The notes beneath the pieces were generated by a model, which saw only the letters and a list, made by a program, of their open reading frames with translations, made no database searches and was not told the DNA's origin. Made by a program: the position numbers and the translations under genes. From the NCBI GenBank assembly GCA_013001485.1, contig JABDMN010000287.1:1-12110 (forward strand): DNA of 12,110 nt, in the 5' to 3' direction. Shown here one piece after another: positions 4,729 to 11,483 of the stretch. The DNA is from Acidimicrobiia bacterium (GTDB lineage: Bacteria > Actinomycetota > Acidimicrobiia > Spongiisociales > UBA5794). Every line of letters begins with the position of its first letter. The first letter of the stretch is position 1.

Positions 4729-5559
4729 GTGACCGGGACACTCGTCGTCTGTGCGACTCCAATCGGCAATCTGGGTGATGCCCCTCCTCGACTCGCCGAG
4801 GCGCTGGGTTCCGCCGACGTGGTCTATTGCGAGGACACCCGGCACAGCCGCAAGCTGCTCGATGCGCTCGGCGTCGACCGCCCCCTGCGTTCCTACTTCG
4901 TTGGCAACGAGGCCGAGCGGTCGAAGGAGGTCAAGCGCCGGCTCGAGGGCGGCGACACGGTGGCGCTGATCACCGATGCCGGCATGCCTGTCGTGTCCGA
5001 CCCCGGCCACAGCGCAGTTGTCGCTGCCATCGAGGCGGGAGCGACGGTCACAGTCGTCCCTGGCCCGAGCGCTGCGTTGGCCGCCCTGGCCGTCTCCGGT
5101 CTGCCGTCGGAGCGATTTGTGTTCGAGGGCTTCCTGCCACGCAAAGCATCTGAGCGTGGAGACCGGCTCGCCGATCTGGCAGCCGAGCCCCGCACGCTCA
5201 TCATGTACGTGTCGCCGAGCCGGCTCGGCCGTCACCTCGAAGAGTTGGCCACTGCGATGGGGGCCGAACGCCGCATGGTCGTCGCCCGCGAGCTGACCAA
5301 ACTCCACGAGGAGGTGTGGCGCGGGTCGTTGGGCGACGCTGTCGAAGTCTGGGGGGAGCGCCCTGTGAAGGGTGAGATCACGGTGGTGATCGAAGGGGCA
5401 CCGCCACCCCAGGTCTCGCTCGAGGATGCGCTCGCCCGAGTTGGGGCGCTGGTCGATTCAGGCACGTCGTTGTCGAAAGCGGTCAAGACCGTCGCAGAAG
5501 AGACCGGGACGCGAAAGCGCCGCCTCTACGAGGCGGCGTTGGCCCTTCGCAAGACCTGA
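4729..5559 (+). CDS. rsmI: 16S rRNA (cytidine(1402)-2'-O)-methyltransferase RsmI
   Basis: A 276-residue protein of the tetrapyrrole-methylase (SAM-dependent) fold. Family signatures are 'CATPIGNLGD' (8-17), 'CEDTRHSRKLL' (34-44), 'LITDAGMPVVSDPG' (80-93), 'VPGPSAALAALAVSGLPSERFVFEGFLPRK' (110-139) and 'HEEVWRG' (near 190). RsmI adds the 2'-O-methyl group at C1402 of 16S rRNA, in the decoding centre, working with RsmH to fine-tune P-site decoding. Length matches the usual 270-290. The frame is open from 4636, but the GTG at 4729 gives the conserved N-terminus 'GTLVVCATPIGN' and sits 7 bases after a -10. The C-terminal 'LVDSGTSLSKAVKTVAEETGTRKRRLYEAAL' is the short DNA-binding-like helical extension common in RsmI. 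It converges on the abrB-like gene, with 32 bp between the stops. Confidence 0.97.
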   Translation: MTGTLVVCATPIGNLGDAPPRLAEALGSADVVYCEDTRHSRKLLDALGVDRPLRSYFVGNEAERSKEVKRRLEGGDTVALITDAGMPVVSDPGHSAVVAAIEAGATVTVVPGPSAALAALAVSGLPSERFVFEGFLPRKASERGDRLADLAAEPRTLIMYVSPSRLGRHLEELATAMGAERRMVVARELTKLHEEVWRGSLGDAVEVWGERPVKGEITVVIEGAPPPQVSLEDALARVGALVDSGTSLSKAVKTVAEETGTRKRRLYEAALALRKT

Positions 5560-5575
5560 GACGTTTCCGACTCAG
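5556..5575. terminator. Hairpin between convergent rsmI and abrB-like genes
   Basis: CTGAG (5556-5560), A, CG, loop TTTC, CG, A, CTCAG (5571-5575) forms a 7-bp stem interrupted by one A-A mismatch. It overlaps the rsmI stop and lies 17 bp past the abrB-like stop. It lacks a clear T-run in either direction, so it is a weak terminator candidate. Confidence 0.4.
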
Positions 5576-5591
5576 CCCTTGTGGCTGGTTC

Positions 5592-5825
5592 TCAGGCCAG
5601 CTCTCTTCGGCATGTGAGACAGATTCCCTTGCTCTTGTATGAGGCAACATCTTTGGTGTTGCCGCAAAAAGTGCAGGTGGCTTCCAACTTACGAATGATG
5701 ATGGCGTCCCCGTCTATCGAGATCGCCAGTTCGTCTCCCTCTCGGATGTTGAAGAGCCGCCGGGTCTCTGCCGGTACAACGATGCGTCCAAGATCGTCGA
5801 TCTTGCGCACCATTCCAGTGTCCAC
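5592..5825 (-). CDS. AbrB/SpoVT-fold transcriptional regulator with C-terminal zinc ribbon
   Basis: A 77-residue protein. Residues 1-48 form a SpoVT-AbrB swapped-hairpin DNA-binding domain: 'TGMVRKIDDLGRIVVPAETRR' (3-23), 'REGDELAISIDGDAIIIRKLE' (28-48), nearly textbook for AbrB and SpoVT. Residues 49-77 carry C51-x2-C54 and C69-x2-C72, a small zinc ribbon in place of the AbrB oligomerisation domain. AbrB-type proteins are DNA-binding dimers controlling transition-phase genes, but the same fold also occurs in MazE antitoxins. No toxin gene lies beside it, so I favour a stand-alone regulator. The frame extends to a GTG at 5834, but GGAGGT (5834-5839 region, minus strand) then falls on that start. 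The GTG at 5823-5825 has correct spacing (8 bases) and gives the conserved N-terminus. It is divergent from metG, which suggests it could bind the shared intergenic region. Confidence 0.9.
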   Translation of the reverse strand: MDTGMVRKIDDLGRIVVPAETRRLFNIREGDELAISIDGDAIIIRKLEATCTFCGNTKDVASYKSKGICLTCRRELA

Positions 5826-5888
5826 CTGTGGCACCTCCGTTTTTCGTGGTGCGACCTTCGTCCCCTCCGGTCGTCCGATTTAGCATAC

Positions 5889-5918
5889 ATAACTCGTCAA
5901 CGATCGTTGAAATAACTC
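5889..5918. promoter_or_regulatory. 14-bp palindrome flanked by direct repeats in the abrB/metG intergenic region
   Basis: TCAACGATCGTTGA (5897-5910) is a perfect 14-bp palindrome. ATAACTC occurs on both sides (5889-5895 and 5912-5918), 23 bp apart. The patch is AT-rich against a GC-rich background, and on the minus strand TATGCT (5881-5886 region) could be the abrB-like -10. It looks like a regulator site controlling the divergent genes. Confidence 0.55.
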
Positions 5919-5956
5919 ACCGTGTCCGTCTGGACTGAGCGGATCGGTCGACTGGG

Positions 5957-5962
5957 TAGCAT
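5957..5962 (+). promoter_or_regulatory. Start-proximal -10 element for metG (probably leaderless)
   Basis: TAGCAT (TAnnnT) ends exactly 7 bases before the metG ATG at 5970, as at rsmI. No Shine-Dalgarno is present. Confidence 0.5.
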
Positions 5963-5969
5963 CGCGGCG

Positions 5970-7589
5970 ATGTCGAATCGCACCATCCTCGTTGCCGTCG
6001 CCTGGCCCTATGCGTCGGGTTCGCGGCACCTCGGTCACCTCGCCGGGGCCTATCTGCCTGCAGATATCTATGCCCGGTTCCAGCGGTCGGCCGGCAACCG
6101 GGTGCTGATGGTCTCGGGCTCCGACGTCCACGGCACGCCCATCACCGTGAGAGCCGACGAGGAGGGAGTCACTCCCCAGGAGATCGTCGACCGCTACCAC
6201 GGAGAGTTTGTTGATCACTGGGAGAAGCTCGGTTTCAGCTGGGACCTCTTCACGTCGACGGGCACAGAGAATCACCACTCCGTGACCCAGGACATGTTCG
6301 TGCGGCTTCACGAGAACGGGTTCATCGACAAACGCACAACCACCCAGATGTACGACCCCGATGTGGAGAGGTACCTGCCGGATCGGTACGTCGAGGGGAC
6401 CTGCCCGCACTGTGACTACCACGACGCTCGTGGGGATCAATGTGACAACTGCGGCCGGACACTCGACCCGGTCGACTTGATCGACCCGCGTTCGAAACTC
6501 AGCGGTGCCACCCCGGAGCAACGGGAGACCGAGCACTTCTTCTTGAAGCTGTCGGAGTTCTCCGATCGGCTGCGGGAGTGGCTCAACAGCCGTGAAGGGT
6601 GGCGCAAGCATGTTCTCAACTTCTCTCTGGGCTGGTTGGACGAGGGCCTCCACGACCGTGCGATCACCCGAGACATCGACTGGGGGGTCGAGGTTCCGGT
6701 CGAGGGTTTGGGCCCGGGCAAGAGGATCTACGTGTGGTTCGACGCTGTCATCGGCTATCTGTCCGCTTCCAAGGAGTGGGCGAAGCTGAGCGGTGACCCC
6801 GACGCATGGCGCGCCTGGTGGGAGAATCCGGAGGCGGAGGGCGTGTATTTCATCGGCAAGGACAACGTCCCGTTCCACACCATCATCTGGCCGTCGATGC
6901 TCATGGGCTACGGCGGTCTCAACCTGCCCACTGACGTTCCGGCTAACAACTTCGTGACCTTCCGCGGCACCCAGGCCTCCGCCAGCCGGGGAGTCGGGAT
7001 CACGATCGGTGAGGCGCTCAAGTCGTACGAGCCCGACGCCCTCCGGTACGCCGTCGCTGCGATCCTCCCCGAGAACGCTGATGTCGACCTCAGCGAGGAC
7101 GAGCTGGCCCGGCGCATCAATGAGGAGCTTGTGGCCACATGGGGCAACCTCGTGAACCGGGTCGTGGCGATGACTCACCGCTACTTCGACGGCACGGTGC
7201 CGGAGGCCGGCGAGATGGACGTCGAGGACAACGAACTGCTGGATGCTGTTGACGCCGCCCTCGACGCAGCAGCCGGCCACTTCGACGCCGTGCGTCTTCG
7301 CCAGGCACTGACCACGGCGATGGCGGCGGCGCAGGAGGCCAACACCTATCTGTCGAGTCGCGAGCCGTGGAAGACGGCCAAGACGGACGAGGTGAGGACC
7401 GGGACGACGCTGTTCGTTGCACTTCAAGCGATCGCTGGCGTCAACACCGCGCTGGCTCCGTACTTGCCTTTCACGTCCGACATCGTCCGCAGCATGCTCG
7501 GTGTCACCGACGCAGCCTGGGGACGGCCCCTCGTTGCAGCCGGGACCGCTCTCGGCGAAGCGGTCCCGCTGTTCCAGAAGGTCGAGTGA
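5970..7589 (+). CDS. metG: Methionyl-tRNA synthetase (MetRS)
   Basis: A 539-residue class I synthetase that charges tRNA-Met and initiator tRNA in the cytoplasm. The N-terminal Rossmann half has 'AWPYASGSRHLGH' with the HIGH-type motif H20-L-G-H23. A connective zinc knuckle follows, C145-P-H-C148 and C158-D-N-C161, then 'YVWFDAVIGYLSAS' and the KMSKS-type loop. That loop reads Q335-A-S-A-S-R-G341, so the lysine normally used in ATP catalysis is absent; actinobacterial relatives I recall read QFSTSR, so this is a further drift rather than obvious inactivity. The anticodon-binding helical domain begins near residue 385 ('WGNLVNR'). No C-terminal EMAPII-type tRNA-binding domain is present. The frame is open from 5922, but ATG 5970 gives the conserved start and has a -10 seven bases before it. 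The TGA overlaps the tatD GTG as GTGA. Confidence 0.97.
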   Translation: MSNRTILVAVAWPYASGSRHLGHLAGAYLPADIYARFQRSAGNRVLMVSGSDVHGTPITVRADEEGVTPQEIVDRYHGEFVDHWEKLGFSWDLFTSTGTENHHSVTQDMFVRLHENGFIDKRTTTQMYDPDVERYLPDRYVEGTCPHCDYHDARGDQCDNCGRTLDPVDLIDPRSKLSGATPEQRETEHFFLKLSEFSDRLREWLNSREGWRKHVLNFSLGWLDEGLHDRAITRDIDWGVEVPVEGLGPGKRIYVWFDAVIGYLSASKEWAKLSGDPDAWRAWWENPEAEGVYFIGKDNVPFHTIIWPSMLMGYGGLNLPTDVPANNFVTFRGTQASASRGVGITIGEALKSYEPDALRYAVAAILPENADVDLSEDELARRINEELVATWGNLVNRVVAMTHRYFDGTVPEAGEMDVEDNELLDAVDAALDAAAGHFDAVRLRQALTTAMAAAQEANTYLSSREPWKTAKTDEVRTGTTLFVALQAIAGVNTALAPYLPFTSDIVRSMLGVTDAAWGRPLVAAGTALGEAVPLFQKVE

Positions 7590-8335
7590 CCGGCTGGGTC
7601 GACTCCCACTGTCACCTCCAGGTGACCTCCGATCCTGACGCCCTGCTCGCTCGGGCCCATGACGCCGGGGTCGATTGGATCATGTGTCCCGGCATCGATG
7701 TGGAGACATCCGAAGCTGCTGCCGCTCTCGCGGCACGCCACGCCACGGTGTTGTGGTCGGCCGGGCTGCATCCGCACGATGCCTCGGCCTGGGGCCGCGT
7801 CGGTGACCGGATCAGCACGCTGGCGAACGATGCCCAGGCGATCGGGGAGTGCGGGCTCGACTATTACCGCAACCTTGCTCCCCGGGAGGACCAGATGGTG
7901 GCGTTTCGGGCCCAGCTCGAGCTTGCTGCCGATCTCGGCAAGCCCATCATCATCCACTGTCGAGACGCGTTCGCCGACGTGCACGCCGAGTTGGAGTCGG
8001 CTGCCCTGGGGTCCGCCGCCATCCTCCATTGCTGGACTGGTGGCCCGCGCTGGACGAAGCGGTTCCGCGAACTCGGGGTGACGTTCTCGTTCGCCGGTCC
8101 GATCACGTATCCGACAGGCGACACGGTGCGGTTTGCGGCAGCTGAGGCACCACCGGGTTCGACGATGGTCGAGACCGACACGCCATACCTGACCCCGCCC
8201 CCACACCGTGACCAACCGAACGAGCCGGCCAACGTCGTGCGGGTGGGTGAGGCTCTGGCGGAGGTGTGGGGAGTTCCCCTCGACGAGGTTGCGTCGTCGA
8301 CGTCACAAGTGGCCGCCGCAGTGTTCGGCCGATGA
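7586..8335 (+). CDS. tatD: TatD-family metal-dependent DNase
   Basis: A 249-residue TIM-barrel hydrolase. The metal ligands of the family are all present: H8-C-H10 in 'VDSHCHL', E88 in 'GECGLDYY', H124 in 'IIIHCRDA', H148 in 'LHCWTGG', and D198 in 'ETDTPYL'. The substrate-loop motif is 'PHRDQPNEP' instead of the more usual RGKRNEP, with a glutamine where lysine is normal. TatD proteins are 3'-5' exonucleases or AP-endonuclease-like enzymes implicated in DNA repair, and actinobacterial tatD is often placed between metG and ksgA, as here. GTG 7586 was chosen because it gives the family N-terminus and overlaps the metG stop by 4 bases, showing translational coupling. The stop overlaps the rsmA start as ATGA. 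The rpfB gene found between tatD and ksgA in mycobacteria is missing. Confidence 0.95.
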   Translation: MTGWVDSHCHLQVTSDPDALLARAHDAGVDWIMCPGIDVETSEAAAALAARHATVLWSAGLHPHDASAWGRVGDRISTLANDAQAIGECGLDYYRNLAPREDQMVAFRAQLELAADLGKPIIIHCRDAFADVHAELESAALGSAAILHCWTGGPRWTKRFRELGVTFSFAGPITYPTGDTVRFAAAEAPPGSTMVETDTPYLTPPPHRDQPNEPANVVRVGEALAEVWGVPLDEVASSTSQVAAAVFGR

Positions 8336-9123
8336 CCCAGGGTCGGTCCCGGATCCGGGACCTTCTGGCGGCGTACGACCTGAACCCCGACCAGCGCCTC
8401 GGGCAGAACTTCCTCGCTGACCCGCAGCTCATCGACCGGATCGTCCGGCTGGCCGGCGTGGGCCCCGAGGACCAGGTCGTCGAGGTGGGGGCAGGCACCG
8501 GAGCTCTCACCGCGGCCCTGGTGGAGACGGGTGCCCGTGTCGTTGCCTATGAGATCGATGAGCGGTTGCGACCCGTGCTGGCAGAGACCGCCATAGGTGC
8601 AGAGGTCCGCTTCGAGGACGCCACCCGTCCCCTGGTCCTCGACGATGACCCCTGGGTGATGGTGGCCAACCTCCCTTACAACGTCGGGACCGGCATCGTC
8701 CTCGACGTCCTCCAGACTCTTCCGCAGGTCACCCGAATGGTCGTGATGGTGCAGCAGGAGGTTGCCGATCGTCTGGTCGCAGGTCCGGGCAGCCGTGTGT
8801 ACGGCGTGCCGTCGGTGATCGTTGCCTTGCACGGAACCGCGCATCGGGCGTTTGGCGTTGCTCGTGATGTGTTCGTGCCAAAACCAGACGTCGAATCGGC
8901 TGTCGTAGTGATCGACCGCATCGATCCCGATCCTCTTGCCTCCGAGGCGGTGACGCTCGCCCGGGCCGCGTTCGGGCAGCGACGCAAGATGCTGCGCAGA
9001 TCACTCGCCGGGATCCTCGATGACCCGCAGGCCGTGCTGAAGGCCGCCGGCTACTCGGACACGGCCCGTGCCGAAGAGCTGGCACCCGAAGGCTTTCTCG
9101 CTCTAGCGCGGGCGGCATCGTGA
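8332..9123 (+). CDS. rsmA: 16S rRNA dimethyladenosine transferase RsmA/KsgA
   Basis: A 263-residue Rossmann methyltransferase. 'LGQNFLAD' (23-30), the SAM-binding glycine motif 'EVGAGTGALT' (51-60), an acidic residue for the SAM ribose at E74 in 'YEID', and the catalytic 'NLPYN' (113-117) are all in place, followed by the C-terminal helical domain with 'RAAFGQRRKMLRRSL'. The enzyme dimethylates A1518 and A1519 of 16S rRNA late in 30S assembly; its loss confers kasugamycin resistance. The length is normal (about 260-300). ATG 8332 overlaps the tatD TGA by four bases, and the extended frame from 8266 would overlap tatD without adding conserved sequence. It ends by overlapping the ispE GTG as GTGA. 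With rsmI it makes two decoding-centre modification enzymes in this window. Confidence 0.97.
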   Translation: MTQGRSRIRDLLAAYDLNPDQRLGQNFLADPQLIDRIVRLAGVGPEDQVVEVGAGTGALTAALVETGARVVAYEIDERLRPVLAETAIGAEVRFEDATRPLVLDDDPWVMVANLPYNVGTGIVLDVLQTLPQVTRMVVMVQQEVADRLVAGPGSRVYGVPSVIVALHGTAHRAFGVARDVFVPKPDVESAVVVIDRIDPDPLASEAVTLARAAFGQRRKMLRRSLAGILDDPQAVLKAAGYSDTARAEELAPEGFLALARAAS

Positions 9124-9953
9124 GGGCCTACGGCTACGCCAAGGTGAATCTGGCGCTCCGAGTCCGCGGCCTGCGTCGCGACGGCTATCACGAACTGTCA
9201 TCGCTCTCCCAGTCGATCGATCTGGCCGACACCGTCGAGTTGATCGACGCCGGAGTCGAGGTCGACACCCCGGGAGTGCCCACCGACCACTCGAACACGG
9301 CGCTGGCAGCTGTTGAGGCGGTTCGTGCCGCCGCAGCAGGCAACCCCGCGGGTGTGCGGCTCACCAAGGTCATCCCGACCCGGGCCGGGCTTGCCGGAGG
9401 GTCTGCCGACGCCGCGGCATCACTCGCCCTGGCCGGAGAGCACTACGACGTCGCGGCCGAGGTCCTGGCCAGGATCGCCCCGGAGATCGGTTCAGATGTC
9501 CCGTTCTGTTTCGTGGGGGGCACCGCTGTTGTGTCGGGACGGGGCGAGATCGTGGAGCCTCTCGATCCGTTGGCTGGGTTCGCCCTCGGAGTCGTCGTTC
9601 CGCCGATCGAGTTGTCGACCGCCGCCGTGTTCTCGGCCTTCGACAACCTCGGGCCGAGCGAATCGCCTTCTATGGGTGGCGCCGCGCTTCCTCCTGCACT
9701 TCGAGAGTTCGGTCCGCTCGAGAACGACCTCTACCCGGCGGCGGTCCACGTCGCTCCGGGCCTCGCCGAATGGCGAGCCGAACTGAGTTCTCGATGGGGG
9801 AGACCGGTGGCCATGTCTGGGAGTGGCTCGTCGTTGTTCGCCTTCTTCGCCGATCTCGACGAGGCATCGTCGGCCTGCGACGAGGTACCGGTCGGGTCAC
9901 GGCTCTCCGCCGGGTGTGCCGTGGTGGATCGGGGCTGGACCATCGAGCGATGA
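9120..9953 (+). CDS. ispE: 4-diphosphocytidyl-2-C-methyl-D-erythritol kinase (IspE)
   Basis: A 277-residue GHMP kinase of the MEP isoprenoid pathway. It phosphorylates CDP-methylerythritol at the 2-hydroxyl. 'YAKVNLALRV' (5-14) contains K8, matching the active-site lysine. 'PTRAGLAGGSADAA' (86-99) is the GHMP ATP-binding loop, and 'GSDVPF' (124-129) holds D126, matching the catalytic aspartate. 'MSGSGSSLFAFF' is the third, C-terminal motif. The GTG start is the only sensible one: it overlaps the rsmA stop as GTGA and gives the conserved N-terminus. The Gly-loop reads GLAGGS where GLGGGS is more usual, a common variant. It is the last protein gene before tRNA-Gln; the stop codon lies 37 bp before the tRNA and glmU starts 141 bp after it. 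Confidence 0.96.
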   Translation: MRAYGYAKVNLALRVRGLRRDGYHELSSLSQSIDLADTVELIDAGVEVDTPGVPTDHSNTALAAVEAVRAAAAGNPAGVRLTKVIPTRAGLAGGSADAAASLALAGEHYDVAAEVLARIAPEIGSDVPFCFVGGTAVVSGRGEIVEPLDPLAGFALGVVVPPIELSTAAVFSAFDNLGPSESPSMGGAALPPALREFGPLENDLYPAAVHVAPGLAEWRAELSSRWGRPVAMSGSGSSLFAFFADLDEASSACDEVPVGSRLSAGCAVVDRGWTIER

Positions 9954-9966
9954 ACTCGCACGGCGG

Positions 9967-9972
9967 TACACT
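9967..9972 (+). promoter_or_regulatory. Candidate -10 element for tRNA-Gln (and glmU-prs)
   Basis: TACACT, identical to the -10 of the bL37 gene, lies 18 bases before the tRNA 5' end. No clear -35 is visible. It suggests the tRNA and the genes after it may have their own promoter within the operon. Confidence 0.4.
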
Positions 9973-9990
9973 CGCTCACCGATCCCCGAG

Positions 9991-10065
9991 TGGGGGGTGG
10001 TGTAACTGGCAGCACTAGTGGTTTTGGTCCACTCAGTCCGGGTTCGAGTCCTGGCCCCCCAGCCA
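9991..10065 (+). tRNA. tRNA-Gln (anticodon UUG)
   Basis: Cloverleaf: acceptor TGGGGGG/CCCCCCA, D-stem GTGT/GCAC, anticodon stem AGTGG/CCACT with loop TTTTGGT (anticodon TTG), 4-base variable loop, T-arm CCGGG-TTCGAGT-CCTGG, discriminator G73 and encoded CCA. A first base U paired with A72, and G73, are glutamine identity features. It reads CAA. It sits between ispE and glmU in the same direction, with 29 bp to the glmU start. Confidence 0.96.
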
Positions 10066-10094
10066 TCGTCCCGGCGAGAGAGGAAGGGCAAGCG

Positions 10095-11483
10095 ATGGGC
10101 GTGAAAGCCGTGATCCTGGCCGCGGGCAAGGGGACGCGGATGAAGTCCGAGATCCCGAAGGTGCTTCACGAGGCTGCAGGCCGGCCACTCATCTCGTGGA
10201 TGCTCGAGACGCTTGTGAAGGCCGCCGTCGAGCAGACTGCGGTCGTCGTCGGTTACCGAGCCGATGACGTCATCGCCCGATTGCCCGAGGACGTTGTAGT
10301 CGTCCGGCAGGACGAACAGCTGGGCACGGGTCACGCCGCCGCCGTCGGTGTCGCCGGCCTGGAGCTCGATGACGATGACATCGTGCTCGTTCTGCCCGGT
10401 GACATGCCTCTCATCACCCCCGAGACGGTGTCTGATCTCATTGACACGCACCGAGCTGCGGGCGCCGCCGCGACGCTGCTCACCGTGCATGCTCCCGATC
10501 CGCACGGGTACGGCCGGGTGGTCCGCGATCACGACGGGATGGTCGACGCCATCGTCGAACACGGCGACGCCACTCCCGAGCAGTTGGCCATCGATGAGGT
10601 GAACACCTCGGTGTACGCGTTTTCGGCCGCGAGCCTCGGAGTTGTCCTCGATCGGATCGAACCGCACAACGTCCAGGGCGAGTACTACCTCACCGATGTG
10701 ATTGCTCTACTCACGGGTGCCGGGGAACGGGTTGCCGCAATGGCAACTCAGCCGGCCGAGGGGACCGGCGTCAACTCCCACGACCAGCTTGCGGAAGCCG
10801 CCGCCGCGCTGAGAAGGCGCATCAACCGGCGCTGGATGACCGAGGGTGTTGCGATGATCGACCCGGATCGGGTGTACCTCGATGCCGGTGTCGAGCTGGC
10901 GCCCGGGGTAACGATCCACCCCGACACTCACGTGACAGGGTCGTCCGTCATCGGGAGCGGCACCGCGCTCGGCCCGTCGACATTCATCGAGGACTCCAAC
11001 ATCGGCTCCGACTGCCGGATCTGGTACTCGGTGCTGCGGTCAGTCGAGATCGCTTCAGGCGTCACCGTGGGGCCGTATGCCAGCCTCCGGCCGGGCACCA
11101 GGCTTGCCGAGGGGGCCAAGGCGGGAACCTTTGTCGAGATCAAGGCCACCGAGGTGGGGCCCGGGTCGAAGGTACCTCACCTTTCGTACATCGGTGATGC
11201 CTCTATCGGGGAGGGCGCCAACATCGGTGCCGGCACCATCACGGCCAACTACGACGGGTACGAGAAGCACCGCACCATCATCGGTGATCGGGTGAAGATC
11301 GGCTGTGACAACGTGCTGGTGGCACCCGTCGAACTCGGCGACGATGCATGGACCGCGGCGGGTTCGGTGATCTCTCGGGACGTGTCTCCCGGGGCACTCG
11401 GAGTGGCCCGCTCGCACCAAAAGGAGATCGAGGGCTACGCTGAGCGACGGAGGAACCGGGCCAAGGAGAAGGACCCGCAGTGA
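10095..11483 (+). CDS. glmU: Bifunctional GlmU (GlcNAc-1-P uridyltransferase / GlcN-1-P acetyltransferase)
   Basis: A 462-residue bifunctional enzyme supplying UDP-GlcNAc for peptidoglycan. The N-terminal Rossmann domain starts 'AVILAAGKGTRMKS' (5-18), the nucleotide-binding loop, and has 'QLGTGHAAAV' and 'VLPGDMPL'. The C-terminal half is a left-handed beta helix of hexapeptide repeats, with the acetyltransferase signatures 'GPYASLRPG', 'GTFVEIKATEVGPGSKVPHLSYIGDASIGEGANIGAG' and 'TITANYDGYEKHRT' (described piecewise from about 315-400). Length is close to E. coli GlmU (456), without the long C-terminal tail of the mycobacterial enzyme. ATG 10095 has a good Shine-Dalgarno, GAAGGG at 10083-10088, and follows tRNA-Gln. 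The frame is open from 9990 through the tRNA, which excludes earlier starts. It overlaps prs as GTGA; a glmU-prs pair is typical of actinobacteria. Confidence 0.96.
   Translation: MGVKAVILAAGKGTRMKSEIPKVLHEAAGRPLISWMLETLVKAAVEQTAVVVGYRADDVIARLPEDVVVVRQDEQLGTGHAAAVGVAGLELDDDDIVLVLPGDMPLITPETVSDLIDTHRAAGAAATLLTVHAPDPHGYGRVVRDHDGMVDAIVEHGDATPEQLAIDEVNTSVYAFSAASLGVVLDRIEPHNVQGEYYLTDVIALLTGAGERVAAMATQPAEGTGVNSHDQLAEAAAALRRRINRRWMTEGVAMIDPDRVYLDAGVELAPGVTIHPDTHVTGSSVIGSGTALGPSTFIEDSNIGSDCRIWYSVLRSVEIASGVTVGPYASLRPGTRLAEGAKAGTFVEIKATEVGPGSKVPHLSYIGDASIGEGANIGAGTITANYDGYEKHRTIIGDRVKIGCDNVLVAPVELGDDAWTAAGSVISRDVSPGALGVARSHQKEIEGYAERRRNRAKEKDPQ

Noticed and set aside
4294..5307. Long 337-codon minus-strand frame opposite rsmI
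   Set aside because: It is antisense to the well-supported rsmI gene and only its last 27 codons are credible, as bL37.
5592..5825. AbrB-fold protein as a MazE-type antitoxin of a toxin-antitoxin system
   Set aside because: No small toxin ORF lies beside it; neighbours are rsmI (convergent) and metG (divergent), and the C-terminus is a zinc ribbon rather than a toxin-binding tail.
5880..7427. 515-codon minus-strand frame opposite metG
   Set aside because: Shadow frame caused by the high G+C of metG; the plus strand encodes all MetRS motifs.
7864..8844. 326-codon minus-strand frame opposite tatD and rsmA
   Set aside because: Antisense shadow with no recognisable domain, crossing two genes with clear catalytic motifs.
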